Origin: Candidatus Altimarinota bacterium | GTDB taxonomy: Bacteria > Patescibacteriota > Gracilibacteria > UBA1369 > LOWO2-01-FULL-3 | Reading direction: 5' to 3' | NCBI GenBank assembly: GCA_023231115.1 | Contig: JALNWA010000001.1 | Location: 248,001-312,000, forward strand | Length of the DNA stretch: 64,000 nt | Shown: positions 16,345-24,828 of the stretch, piece after piece | How positions within the stretch are numbered: the stretch's first letter is position 1 | Layout of the letters: each line of letters opens with the position of its first letter | Position numbers and translations under genes: made by a program | Notes under the pieces: model-generated | Told to the model about the DNA's origin: nothing | Database searches by the model: none | The model's input: the letters and a program-made list of their open reading frames with translations, nothing else

Positions 16345-17421
16345 TTACTTTTTACCTTTTCTGTTATCGTCTAATGTGTAAACAGCTCTACCAACCCTGA
16401 CGAATTGAGAATTTTTCTGTAAATTTAGAGAAATTGTTCCTTTTTTAACATGTCTTTGTGCAAGAACACCCTCTATGATTTCCTGTTTAGTCATTGGGCT
16501 TTTCTTTGCTAACAAGCCTTCGATGATGTCTGCAACAGTTCCTTTTTCATATCCAAATTCTTTAAGAGCATAAAGACCACGTCCGACAAGAACAAATTGG
16601 TCATATCTGATAAGTTCGTTGTGAACAGCTTGTGTAGTAACAACTTTTTTATCAAACCCGGCTTCAGAAATTCTATTTGCGATTTCAACGAAATGTAATG
16701 GAGCTTTTGCTCTTTTTAGAACAATATAAGCCTTGTCTCTGATGCTTCTTGGATTGATATGTCTCCAAGACATAAGCCCAAAACCTTCCGGAGTAACTTT
16801 GATTCTCTTGTCCACTTCAAGACATGAAGCAAGCATAGGGTCACTGAATGTCTCAACTTTGCTTTCCAAAAATTGTCTTATTTGAACAACAAGTTTTGAT
16901 TCAGGAAGTAAATCATTTTTCTTTTTAAGAACTTTTACTCCAGCTTCAGCGATAGAAGTAACAGTCAAAAGATCAATTTCTTTAAATCTCCAGAACGGAT
17001 CATAAATATTTGTTTTTTCAGCTTCTTCAACATGAAGATTGATGTTTAGAGCAAGTCGTATGATATTTGCGTCAAGATTCTCTTTTGAACCGATTGCATT
17101 CAAGATTTTAGCGATAAGTTTTGTTTCAATCATAACTCCGCCACTTTCTTTAAGCATTTGATCGGCAACTTCATTTATAAGGTTAAGTCTCGTAGTCTGA
17201 ACAGTTCTTCGAAGTTTTCCAAGTGCTATTTTTTCAATCTGTCTTATTCTTTCTCTTGTAACAGAAAAAGATTGACCAATACTTTCAAGAGTTCTTCTTG
17301 GCTTGTTATCAAGGCTGAAACGCTGTACTACAACGTCTTTTTCCTTTTGAGTCAGAACCATAAACATTTCTTCTACTACTTCAGAAAGATTTACTTTTTG
17401 AGCTTCATTAGTATTAGTCAT
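16345..17421 (-). CDS. Sigma-70 region 4 fused to HARE/delta-like winged helices (paralogue 1)
   Basis: A 358-residue protein. Residues about 22-72 are a near-canonical sigma-70 region 4, with TLESIGQSFSVTRERIRQIE, the helix that reads the -35 box in RpoD. No region 2, 3 or 1.2 is present, so it cannot melt promoters as a normal sigma factor does. The C-terminal half has two winged-helix units of the HARE-HTH/RpoE-delta kind (DKAYIVLKRAKAPLHFVEIA..., VADIIEGLLAKKSPMTKQEI...). It is a likely DNA-binding regulator that contacts -35 elements or RNA polymerase. A full paralogue lies at 24829-25896. Its own promoter has a perfect TTGACA, so autoregulation is possible. Confidence 0.8.
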   Translation of the reverse strand: MTNTNEAQKVNLSEVVEEMFMVLTQKEKDVVVQRFSLDNKPRRTLESIGQSFSVTRERIRQIEKIALGKLRRTVQTTRLNLINEVADQMLKESGGVMIETKLIAKILNAIGSKENLDANIIRLALNINLHVEEAEKTNIYDPFWRFKEIDLLTVTSIAEAGVKVLKKKNDLLPESKLVVQIRQFLESKVETFSDPMLASCLEVDKRIKVTPEGFGLMSWRHINPRSIRDKAYIVLKRAKAPLHFVEIANRISEAGFDKKVVTTQAVHNELIRYDQFVLVGRGLYALKEFGYEKGTVADIIEGLLAKKSPMTKQEIIEGVLAQRHVKKGTISLNLQKNSQFVRVGRAVYTLDDNRKGKK

Positions 17422-17471
17422 AATTACTAAGTTTATTTTTAATTTTGTGTGAATTCTTTAGTACGGAAGAG

Positions 17472-17500
17472 AGAATATTCGCTCTTAATTCAATTGTCAA
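17472..17500 (-). promoter_or_regulatory. Promoter of sigma-region-4 paralogue 1
   Basis: Reverse strand: TTGACA (17495-17500), 17-bp spacer, TATTCT (17472-17477). The start codon is 51 bases downstream of the -10. Confidence 0.65.
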
Positions 17501-17614
17501 GCAAGAAAGTTGATAAAAGTGCAATATTGTTTCATAAAGACATTCGCATGAAAAGGGACAAGCGTACACCATGGCAAAAAATAAGTCAAAGAAATTTACG
17601 CTTAATTTTTCATG

Positions 17615-17642
17615 TTGCAATTTAAAGGGCTATAAGTAGAAT
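17615..17642 (+). promoter_or_regulatory. Possible promoter of tRNA-Leu
   Basis: TTGCAA (17615-17620), 16-bp spacer, TAGAAT (17637-17642), about 40 bases before the mature tRNA 5' end. The rest of 17422-17681 is A+T-rich and I see no gene in it beyond very short frames. Confidence 0.35.
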
Positions 17643-17681
17643 AGTAGCGCCTACAATAACAGGTGAAAAAAATAAAGCCAT

Positions 17682-17766
17682 GGGCGGATGGTGGAACTGG
17701 TAGACACGCTAGCCTTAGGAGCTAGTGGCGCAAGTCATGAGGGTTCGAGTCCCTCTCCGCCCACCA
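17682..17766 (+). tRNA. tRNA-Leu (anticodon TAG)
   Basis: An 85-nt cloverleaf. Acceptor GGGCGGA (17682-17688) pairs with TCCGCCC (17756-17762). The anticodon stem CTAGC/GCTAG encloses loop CTTAGGA with anticodon TAG, reading CUN leucine codons. A class II variable arm and the T-loop GTTCGAGTC are present. The discriminator is A and the CCA end is encoded. Confidence 0.96.
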
Positions 17767-17787
17767 CGCGACAATGTCGCGATTATT
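17767..17787 (+). terminator. Possible terminator after tRNA-Leu
   Basis: CGCGAC (17767-17772) and GTCGCG (17776-17781) form a 6-bp GC-rich hairpin directly after CCA, followed by ATTATTT. The U-tract is weak. Confidence 0.45.
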
Positions 17788-17801
17788 TAAAGAACTTCTA
17801 T

Positions 17802-18005
17802 ATGAAAGCATATGGAGAGATAATCAGAATAGAGCCTCCTGAAGTAAAACCACTTCTTCCAGAAAACGGTGAAGGAGGACAAGAAACGGCAGATCAGGGA
17901 AAAAAGAACAAAAGGACTTCGGCTGAGGACGCAGAAATAAGAGCAAAACTTGAATCGGATGCCTGGTATAGCAGGAGAGACACGTTTATATGTCTTGAAG
18001 GCTAA
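17802..18005 (+). CDS. Small hypothetical protein
   Basis: A 67-residue, charged and probably disordered protein (MKAYGEIIRIEPPE...). A longer frame in phase begins inside the tRNA-Leu gene, so the first ATG after the tRNA (17802) is the only sensible start. No Shine-Dalgarno sequence, signal or known motif is present. It converges on nadC with an 11-base gap. It may be real because its style matches other short proteins here, but chance cannot be excluded. Confidence 0.45.
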   Translation: MKAYGEIIRIEPPEVKPLLPENGEGGQETADQGKKNKRTSAEDAEIRAKLESDAWYSRRDTFICLEG

Positions 18006-18016
18006 ATCGCTTTTCA

Positions 18017-19003
18017 CTATCCAATCTTCAAACTCATATCGGCGCTCTTTACGCCGTTTGTAAGGCATCCCATGGAGATTATATCGACGCCTGTTTTGGC
18101 ATATTCAATCACATTATCTTCATTTATTCCGCCGGAAGCTTCGAAAAGCAGATTCTCGTATAATCTGGCCTCTTTTAAAGCAGAAATTGCATCTAAAATA
18201 TCCGCAGGGCTCATATTATCAAACATAATAACGCCAATCGTTTTAGGCGCGCCTTCTATATCTAAAAATTTCGCAAAACCCTCCGCACATTTTATCGCTT
18301 CTTCCTTGTTTTCTACTTCTATCTCAATAAATCTGCTATCAACGTCGGCATTTTTAAGTCTTTCAAAAACAGTATCAAAATCACGCCCGACCATATCAAG
18401 ATGAGTGTCTTTTATAATCACCGCATCAGCTAAATTTATTCTGTGAGTCCCTCCGCCGCCGACCAAAACCGCTTTTTTATCAATAAGCCCCCACAAAGTT
18501 TTTCGCGTAGGACATAACAAAACGTCGTAATTTTTAATGGAATCAACAACTTTTTTAGTGAAAGTCGCAACACCGCTCATCCTCATTAATAAATTCAAAA
18601 CAGTTCTCTCAACAGCCAAAATATCATGAGAATAAGCCTTCATCTCCAAAATCACATCGCCTTTTTTTACAAAATCTCCGTCTTTAAATTTAAAATCAAT
18701 TTCAAAATTTCCTTTAAGGCTCGGTCTGAAATTTGGATCTGCATCTACAAGAAAATATTTAATCTCATCAATTCCCGCCAAAATCATGTCGCTTTTTGCG
18801 ACAATTTTCGCTTTAGCCTTCAACAAATCTTTAAAAAGAATATTTGTAGTTATGTCTCCACGTCCAGAAAGGTCTTTCTCAAGCTCTAAAAACGTATATC
18901 TGAAAACCCATTGCTTGTAAGCATTATTTTCAAGAGCAAGGAAATTTCCGACTTTATGTGTGTATTCTCTGATGGTTTTTCTATCCATTTTTTGTGAGTT
19001 CAA
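18017..19003 (-). CDS. nadC: Nicotinate-nucleotide pyrophosphorylase (quinolinate phosphoribosyltransferase)
   Basis: A 328-residue NadC, which turns quinolinate and PRPP into nicotinate mononucleotide and CO2. The core motif TRKTLWGLIDKKAV aligns with the usual TRKT-PGLR--EKYAV, and HRINLADAVIIKDTHL with HR--L-D-VLIKDNH. The Pro-Gly-Leu-Arg to Trp-Gly-Leu-Ile and Asn-His to Thr-His changes are unusual, so substrate binding may differ. The C-terminus has EASGGI and GVDIISMG. The start overlaps the nadA end; an alternative ATG at 18988 overlaps by 8 bases. Confidence 0.88.
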   Translation of the reverse strand: MNSQKMDRKTIREYTHKVGNFLALENNAYKQWVFRYTFLELEKDLSGRGDITTNILFKDLLKAKAKIVAKSDMILAGIDEIKYFLVDADPNFRPSLKGNFEIDFKFKDGDFVKKGDVILEMKAYSHDILAVERTVLNLLMRMSGVATFTKKVVDSIKNYDVLLCPTRKTLWGLIDKKAVLVGGGGTHRINLADAVIIKDTHLDMVGRDFDTVFERLKNADVDSRFIEIEVENKEEAIKCAEGFAKFLDIEGAPKTIGVIMFDNMSPADILDAISALKEARLYENLLFEASGGINEDNVIEYAKTGVDIISMGCLTNGVKSADMSLKIG

Positions 19004-19907
19004 ACATTTTATTAAACGCTTTAAGTGCCTGTTCAGTTACATCTTTCGGCACGGTAACCATGAATTTTTCATCTTTAAGACACTTAAGAATTGATTCTAG
19101 CGTATTTTTCTTCATGTCGAAACACAAATTGCATACTCCGTGGAAATTCTTATTCGGAATTTCTTTTTTTAATCGTTCAACCATTCCGCATTCCGTAAGC
19201 ACAAGAAAGTCTTTCGCAGGATCTTTCTTAGCACAATCAATCATCCCCGAAGTGCTTGTAATATGATCCGCAATTTCCAAAATTTCATTTCTGGATTCCG
19301 GATGAGCGATTATTTTTGCATTTCCATACTCTTTTTTGGCTTCATAAAGCGCTTCTTTAGTTAAAAAATCATGAATTGGACAATGTCCGTCAAAAGCAAT
19401 AATTTTCTTTCCAGGGACGTTTTTCGCGACATAGTTTGCCAAATTTTTATCCGGAACAAAAATAATTTCACTTCCATCAAGACCTTTGACTACAGAAACA
19501 GCACTCGAAGAAGTACAAACCGCATCGGAAAGCGCTTTTATCTCAGCAGATGAATTTATGTAGGTTACAACTTTCGCTTTCGGATGTTTCTTTTTTAATT
19601 CAATTAGATCTGAAGGTTTTAGCATATCCGCCATGGCGCAACCTGCGTCATAGAAGGGGACTAGCACTTTTTTCCCGGGATTCAAAATATATGCACTCTG
19701 CGCCATAAAATTCACTCCGCAAAACACAATAATATCAGCATTTGTTTTTTTTGCCTCCATGCAGAGCTGTAAAGAATCTCCCAAAAAGTCTGCAATTTCA
19801 TAAATTTCAGGTCTTTGATAATTGTGTACTAAAATAACAGCATTTTTGGCTCTCTTAAGCTTCTTTATCTCATCGATAATCTTTTTTTGTTCGGTGGAGA
19901 AATCCAT
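18981..19907 (-). CDS. nadA: Quinolinate synthase
   Basis: A 308-residue NadA, which condenses iminoaspartate with dihydroxyacetone phosphate using a [4Fe-4S] cluster. Three cluster cysteines fit Cys90 (DAGCAM), Cys176 (FDGHCPIH) and Cys262 (NLCFDMKK). HNYQRPEI and TYINSSAE are typical. The ATG at 19907 is chosen because the one at 19943 would overlap the upstream gene by 31 bases. No nadB is seen, so the source of iminoaspartate is unknown from this window. Confidence 0.94.
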   Translation of the reverse strand: MDFSTEQKKIIDEIKKLKRAKNAVILVHNYQRPEIYEIADFLGDSLQLCMEAKKTNADIIVFCGVNFMAQSAYILNPGKKVLVPFYDAGCAMADMLKPSDLIELKKKHPKAKVVTYINSSAEIKALSDAVCTSSSAVSVVKGLDGSEIIFVPDKNLANYVAKNVPGKKIIAFDGHCPIHDFLTKEALYEAKKEYGNAKIIAHPESRNEILEIADHITSTSGMIDCAKKDPAKDFLVLTECGMVERLKKEIPNKNFHGVCNLCFDMKKNTLESILKCLKDEKFMVTVPKDVTEQALKAFNKMFELTKNG

Positions 19908-19912
19908 AAAAC

Positions 19913-20434
19913 CTACATTATGCCGTGTACAAAACGCAACCAAAGAGTTTTCATTGCCTCATAACCCGCTTTCGCGAGCATAGCCAAAATACCTTTAAGT
20001 TCTCTGATTTTCTTCAATACGTTATTAAGTTCAAAGAAATTTTCTCTTTTTTTGACCATTTTCATGGCTTTTGTGTGCAAATATTTGATTTCTTTTTTTA
20101 TTTCAACTTCTATTTGTTTCCTAATTTCAGGCTCCGTCGGGATATTCTTTAGCAAAGCGGCCCTGACTTGAGCATAAGTCATTCCGGAAATCATACCTTG
20201 ATTCCCACCGGAAATCATCCCTTGGCTTCCACCCTCTTTTCTTGAAGAATTAGCTTCAGAAACTTCGCCTGTCGATTCTACCGACTCGACAGATTCTATA
20301 GTTCCAAGCGCTTCTTTACCGGCTCTTGTGGCCTCCTTCACCTCGCGAGATTCTTTTTGTGAAGATTTCTCAGGAGACTTTCCATCAGGAGTTACGAACG
20401 ATTCGGCTGGTCTTTTTTGTGAGGTATCAGACAC
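19913..20434 (-). CDS. Hypothetical protein heading the nadA-nadC transcript
   Basis: A 173-residue protein with a GTG start. The N-terminal 85 residues are Ser/Glu/Lys-rich and disordered and include the short repeat GSQGMISG / GNQGMISG. The remainder is helical and basic, with a likely coiled coil (about 100-150). No known motif is seen. It is followed 5 bases later by nadA and is served by a consensus sigma-70 promoter, so it should be well expressed. A link to NAD synthesis is only positional. Confidence 0.65.
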   Translation of the reverse strand: MSDTSQKRPAESFVTPDGKSPEKSSQKESREVKEATRAGKEALGTIESVESVESTGEVSEANSSRKEGGSQGMISGGNQGMISGMTYAQVRAALLKNIPTEPEIRKQIEVEIKKEIKYLHTKAMKMVKKRENFFELNNVLKKIRELKGILAMLAKAGYEAMKTLWLRFVHGIM

Positions 20435-20460
20435 GTTTTAAAAGTTAAATCACTCTTGTC

Positions 20461-20489
20461 ATTATAGCTCAATGAAACACAAATGTCAA
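20461..20489 (-). promoter_or_regulatory. Consensus sigma-70 promoter for the 19913-20434 / nadAC operon
   Basis: Reverse strand: TTGACA (20484-20489), exactly 17 bp, TATAAT (20461-20466). Both hexamers match the consensus perfectly, the only such case I found in the window. Confidence 0.85.
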
Positions 20490-20497
20490 TTTAGAGG

Positions 20498-20526
20498 TTG
20501 ACAAACGGGGGAATTTGTAGTTAAAT
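20498..20526 (+). promoter_or_regulatory. Divergent promoter for the 20564 gene
   Basis: TTGACA (20498-20503), 17-bp spacer, TTAAAT (20521-20526). The two divergent -35 boxes are only 8 bases apart. Confidence 0.6.
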
Positions 20527-20563
20527 AAAGAGTAGCCGAAAATTATAAATAATCAACAACAAT

Positions 20564-21115
20564 ATGGCAACATCAAAAGGAGGACCAGAAGCGAGTTTAG
20601 ATGCTATTAATCCTGAAAATGGATTTAGCGAAGGTATGCAAAAAATAGCTCAAGAAATGGGCCTCTCCACAGAAGCTCAACAGGTCATCGCTGACATATC
20701 AGATCGGGCACCGAAAGATTTAACTCCAGAAATGATTGCAGGATGGGACGAAGAATTAAAAGCTGAAGTTGTAAGATGTTTTTCACGTCGAGTAAATGAA
20801 ATTGAAATGGGTTTAATAGCTGAAACGATGATGACAGGGAAAATTCCAGAATTGGGAAGGACTTTAAAAGAAGACGCAGACTTAAATGCCTTGCTTGAAA
20901 GGCTTTACGCATTTTTATACAAAATAGCTTTAATGCCAACTCATAGCTCAATGATGGTGGCATATGGGGCAAGAAAAAAGGGCTTGGAAACAGAATTAGC
21001 TCGTATAGAGAGAAAAGCTGCCAAAAAAAATAGGAATAAACCTATAGAAGATATCAGTGCAGCAGTAAAAGCTGGACGGAGTGCCGCGATCCCAAGCGAA
21101 AAATATCAGCACTAA
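20564..21115 (+). CDS. Hypothetical helical protein
   Basis: A 183-residue protein I do not recognise (MATSKGGPEASLDAIN...). The disordered start is followed by predicted helices and a Lys/Arg-rich coiled segment near the C-terminus (ARIERKAAKKNRNKP). No signal peptide or membrane helix is present. The leader AATCAACAACAAT has no Shine-Dalgarno sequence. It has its own promoter, divergent from the nadAC operon, and lies upstream of valS. Confidence 0.65.
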   Translation: MATSKGGPEASLDAINPENGFSEGMQKIAQEMGLSTEAQQVIADISDRAPKDLTPEMIAGWDEELKAEVVRCFSRRVNEIEMGLIAETMMTGKIPELGRTLKEDADLNALLERLYAFLYKIALMPTHSSMMVAYGARKKGLETELARIERKAAKKNRNKPIEDISAAVKAGRSAAIPSEKYQH

Positions 21116-21140
21116 TTTAAGCTAAATCTCAAATCTTCTA

Positions 21141-21169
21141 TTGTCATAAAAATCATGAGTGATTAAACT
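21141..21169 (+). promoter_or_regulatory. Promoter of valS
   Basis: TTGTCA (21141-21146), 17-bp spacer, TAAACT (21164-21169), 25 bases before the valS ATG. Confidence 0.5.
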
Positions 21170-21194
21170 CTTTGTTGTGCCTTACTAAATTTTT

Positions 21195-23876
21195 ATGATA
21201 GAGATCGAAAAAGCCTACGAAGCCAAAAAGTACGAAGATAAAATCTATGAAAAATGGGAATCTTCGGGCGCTTTCAAACCAAAAATCGATAAAAAGAAAA
21301 AGCCTTTTGTGATATCAATGCCACCGCCAAACGCGACTGGAGTGCTTCATTTAGGCCACGCGGTAATGCTCGCACTTGAAGACATCATGATTCGATATAA
21401 TAGAATGCAGGGCACGCCGACACTTTGGATTCCGGGAACAGATCACGCGTCAATCGCCACTCAAAATAAAGTTGAGCAACTTTTGGCGCAGAAAAAAATT
21501 ACAAAATATGATTTGGGGCGCGAAGAATTTTTGAAAGAAGTGGATAAATTTGTAAAAAATTCTCAAGTAAACATTCGCAATCAAATCAGAAAAATGGGAT
21601 CAAGTTGCGACTGGACACGAGAAAGATACACCCTCGATAAAGGGCTTACGGAAGCGGTACAACAGGTCTTCGTAAAGATGTACAAAGACGACCTCATCTA
21701 CAGAGGTTCAAGAATCGTAAATTGGTGTCCTAGATGTGAATCGACACTCGCGGACGACGAAGTTGATTACAAAGAATCCGGAGAAAAATTATATTGGATC
21801 AAGTATGGACCATTTACTTTGGCGACAACAAGACCGGAAACAAAACTTGGAGATAGCGCGGTCGCGGTAAATCCAAAAGACAAAAGATATAAAGACATGA
21901 TCGGTAAAAAATACATGATCAAAGGAGTGCTCGGAGATTTTGAAGTTGTTGTAATTGGAGATGAAAGTGTAGATATGGAATTTGGCTCAGGAGCGGTAAA
22001 AGTCACACCGGCGCATAGTTTCGCGGATTTCGAAATGGCGCAAAGAAATAAATCAGCATTTAAAAAAGCAGGAATAAATCCGATAAAAGAAATTATCGAC
22101 GAGAAAGGTCGCATGAAAGATAACTGCGGAAAATACGCAGGAATGACAACAAAAGAATGCAGAAGAGCGATAGTTGAAGATATGAAAGAAATGGGAATTA
22201 TAGAAAAAATCGAAGACTACACTCACAATCTTTCTATTTGCTACAGATGCGGATACACAATCGAACCGTTAATTTCCAAACAATGGTTTGTGAACGTAGA
22301 CAAGCCTGTAATCAAAGATGGCGCAAAGAAAAAATCAATCAAAGAAAAATCTATAGAAGTAGTGAAAAAAGGAGAAATAGAAATAATTCCGGAGAAATTC
22401 AATAAGACATATTTTAATTGGATGGAGAATCTTCACGACTGGTGTATTTCTAGGCAAATTTGGTTCGGACATAAGATACCAGTTTGGTACAAAATGGATG
22501 AGAAATCAAAAAAAGAATACGAAAAAAATCCTGAAAAAAATAGATATTTATTGAATGATAAAGAAGCAATTTGTTCAATTGAAAAACCTGACAATAAAAA
22601 CCATTACGTACACGATCCGGATACTTTAGACACTTGGTTTTCCTCAGGCCTATGGACTTTTTCGACACTTGGATGGCCGGACAAAACCGAGGATTTTAAA
22701 TATTTTCACCCGACATCGGTTCTTGAAACAGGTTACGATATTTTATTTTTCTGGGTCGCAAGAATGATAATAATGACGACATATACTTTGGGAGAAATTC
22801 CATTTAAAACAGTATATTTGCACGGACTTATTCGCGATAAAAACGGCAAGAAAATGAGCAAATCCGCAGGAAATGGAATTGATCCTTTGGAAATGATTGC
22901 AAAATACGGTACAGATCCTGTGAGGTTAAGTCTTGTTATCGGAGGAACTCCGGGTAACGATATGTGCCTTTCAGAAGACAAAATCGAAGGCTACAGAAAT
23001 TTCATAAATAAAATTTGGAATGCTTCTCGTTTTGCATTGATGAATGTTTCAGAAGAAGATTTTAAAAAGAAATTTAACCCAAGTATGGCAAAATCCACAG
23101 CAGACAAATGGATTTTGACAGAGTTAAATTCTCTAGTTAAAGCCACAAATATCGACATGGAAAAATATAATTTTTCCGAGGCCGGAATGAGAATTTATGA
23201 TTTTCTTTGGAATAAATATTGCGATTGGTATCTCGAAATTTCAAAAGGAGATCACAAAAATCCTGTAGTTTTACTGCACGTTTTAAAAACAACACTAAAA
23301 CTTCTTCATCCGTTTATTCCGTTTGTTACTGAAAAACTTTGGGAATTGATGGAAGAAAAAAATATGTTGATATCGGAAGAATGGCCTAAGGAAGACAAAA
23401 AAACTATCTTTAAAAAAGAAGCAAAAGATTTGGAAGAAGTTCGTGAAATAATTTCAAAAATAAGAAGTTTGAGATCTGAACTAAAAGTTGAACCTGCAAA
23501 AAAAATAAATGCAATTATTTATGCGGGCAAACAAATAAAACTTTTTGAAGAAAAAAGAGAAGTAATAATAAGAATGGCAAGACTTGAAAATTTACAAATT
23601 GAAGAAAAAGGCAAAAAAATTGAAGGAGCAAAATTAATCACACATGGCTCAATGGAGGTGTATTTGCCATTAAAAGACATGATAGACACAGAAAAAGAAA
23701 CAAAAAGAATAAAAGAAGAGATGGCGAAAAAAGAAAATATAATAAATTCAATTTCTGCGAAACTTTCAAACGAAGGCTTTGTGAAAAATGCTCCAAAAGA
23801 ACTTATCGCGAGAGAAAAGGAAAAATTAGCAGAATTAAAAAGCGAGCTAGCGAAAATGGCGCAAAATATGGTATAA
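21195..23876 (+). CDS. valS: Valyl-tRNA synthetase
   Basis: An 893-residue class I synthetase. The HIGH motif is HLGH (52-55) inside PPPNATGVLHLGHA. The editing domain has TLATTRPETKLGD and ends near residue 350. KMSKS occurs at 553-557, followed by the anticodon-binding helical bundle. A C-terminal coiled-coil arm (about 820-893) is rich in Lys/Glu, as in bacterial ValRS. It charges tRNA-Val and edits Thr. Length and domain order are normal. Confidence 0.97.
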   Translation: MIEIEKAYEAKKYEDKIYEKWESSGAFKPKIDKKKKPFVISMPPPNATGVLHLGHAVMLALEDIMIRYNRMQGTPTLWIPGTDHASIATQNKVEQLLAQKKITKYDLGREEFLKEVDKFVKNSQVNIRNQIRKMGSSCDWTRERYTLDKGLTEAVQQVFVKMYKDDLIYRGSRIVNWCPRCESTLADDEVDYKESGEKLYWIKYGPFTLATTRPETKLGDSAVAVNPKDKRYKDMIGKKYMIKGVLGDFEVVVIGDESVDMEFGSGAVKVTPAHSFADFEMAQRNKSAFKKAGINPIKEIIDEKGRMKDNCGKYAGMTTKECRRAIVEDMKEMGIIEKIEDYTHNLSICYRCGYTIEPLISKQWFVNVDKPVIKDGAKKKSIKEKSIEVVKKGEIEIIPEKFNKTYFNWMENLHDWCISRQIWFGHKIPVWYKMDEKSKKEYEKNPEKNRYLLNDKEAICSIEKPDNKNHYVHDPDTLDTWFSSGLWTFSTLGWPDKTEDFKYFHPTSVLETGYDILFFWVARMIIMTTYTLGEIPFKTVYLHGLIRDKNGKKMSKSAGNGIDPLEMIAKYGTDPVRLSLVIGGTPGNDMCLSEDKIEGYRNFINKIWNASRFALMNVSEEDFKKKFNPSMAKSTADKWILTELNSLVKATNIDMEKYNFSEAGMRIYDFLWNKYCDWYLEISKGDHKNPVVLLHVLKTTLKLLHPFIPFVTEKLWELMEEKNMLISEEWPKEDKKTIFKKEAKDLEEVREIISKIRSLRSELKVEPAKKINAIIYAGKQIKLFEEKREVIIRMARLENLQIEEKGKKIEGAKLITHGSMEVYLPLKDMIDTEKETKRIKEEMAKKENIINSISAKLSNEGFVKNAPKELIAREKEKLAELKSELAKMAQNMV

Positions 23877-23901
23877 TAAGCAGTACAAATAAAAAAACAA
23901 A

Positions 23902-24825
23902 GTGTCAGATTCACCATATTTTGACCAAATAGAGCAAAACATTACAAGTCTGCTTTCAGAAAAAAAATTCAAGCAGGCCCATGAAATGTGCATAAAAGTT
24001 CTCGATAAAATTCCGGGGGAGCCGACATTTACGAAATTGAAAAATCGCATAGAGAAAGCCGTGGAAGAAGAAAATGATAAGATTTTGGAAAGAGCAATTG
24101 AAGAAGTAAAACCTTTATTTAAAGAAGAAAAATACGAAGCGGTTTTGAAAAAGCTTCAGCCTCTTTTGCAAGTTTCACAAAACAACAGCAAATTAAACAA
24201 TCTTATTATTTCCGCTCAGGAAAAATACAAAAATCAAATCGAAGCATTGGAAAAAGGATTTGAAAAAAATCAAAGAGCAAGACTTACAAAAATATTTGAA
24301 GCATCTCCGGAAAGAATGATTGATGAATTATATTTTCTTGAAACAAATAGTCCGGGGAATGAAGTTGCAAAAAAAATAGTCATGGAATTCCGAGACAAAC
24401 TTATCGAGAAAAAAATAAAAGATAAAAAAGATTTAATAGATTCAGATAAATTTGATGTCATTTATCATCTCATCGAGGAATTGAAAAAAATAGACGAAAA
24501 AAATCCGAGAATAAAAGAATTGGAGGAAATAACAAAGATAAAACAAAGTGAAACACAGTTTGAAAATAAAGGTGAATTCGTTTACAAAGGCGAAAATTAT
24601 TTATCAACATTGATGAAGTTGAATAAGTATGCAGAAGCAATTCGCGTTGCTGAAGAAATACTTCAGACATCTCCAAATAACGAGGCGGTTAAAAAAACTC
24701 TCAGCTCAGCAAAATCAAAATTCTTCGAAACGTCTCGGGACGAAACAGTCGATTTGATAACCAAAAACCAACTTTCAGAAAAAGCGGATTACGACACTAA
24801 TAAAGAAAATTTCACTGCGATATAA
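23902..24825 (+). CDS. TPR-like helical protein
   Basis: A 307-residue all-helical protein with a GTG start. Repeats near residues 3-40 and 45-85 and at about 225-265 look like tetratricopeptide units (KFKQAHEMCIKVLDKIPGEP; KYAEAIRVAEEILQTSPNNE). Such repeats bind partner proteins. No signal or membrane segment is seen. A TATAAT lies at 23871-23876, over the valS stop, followed by a CAAAT-rich leader. Function unknown. It converges on the sigma-region-4 gene with a 3-base gap. Confidence 0.7.
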   Translation: MSDSPYFDQIEQNITSLLSEKKFKQAHEMCIKVLDKIPGEPTFTKLKNRIEKAVEEENDKILERAIEEVKPLFKEEKYEAVLKKLQPLLQVSQNNSKLNNLIISAQEKYKNQIEALEKGFEKNQRARLTKIFEASPERMIDELYFLETNSPGNEVAKKIVMEFRDKLIEKKIKDKKDLIDSDKFDVIYHLIEELKKIDEKNPRIKELEEITKIKQSETQFENKGEFVYKGENYLSTLMKLNKYAEAIRVAEEILQTSPNNEAVKKTLSSAKSKFFETSRDETVDLITKNQLSEKADYDTNKENFTAI

Positions 24826-24828
24826 AAT

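Noticed and set aside
17571-17639. 22-codon frame (MAKNKSKKFTLN...) with slight likeness to ribosomal protein L33
   Set aside because: Too short, only a Cys pair and a Tyr in common, and overlaps the predicted tRNA-Leu promoter.
17688-17801. Coding sequence across tRNA-Leu
   Set aside because: The frame is open through the tRNA by chance; the tRNA fold is clear and the later ATG at 17802 is a better start.
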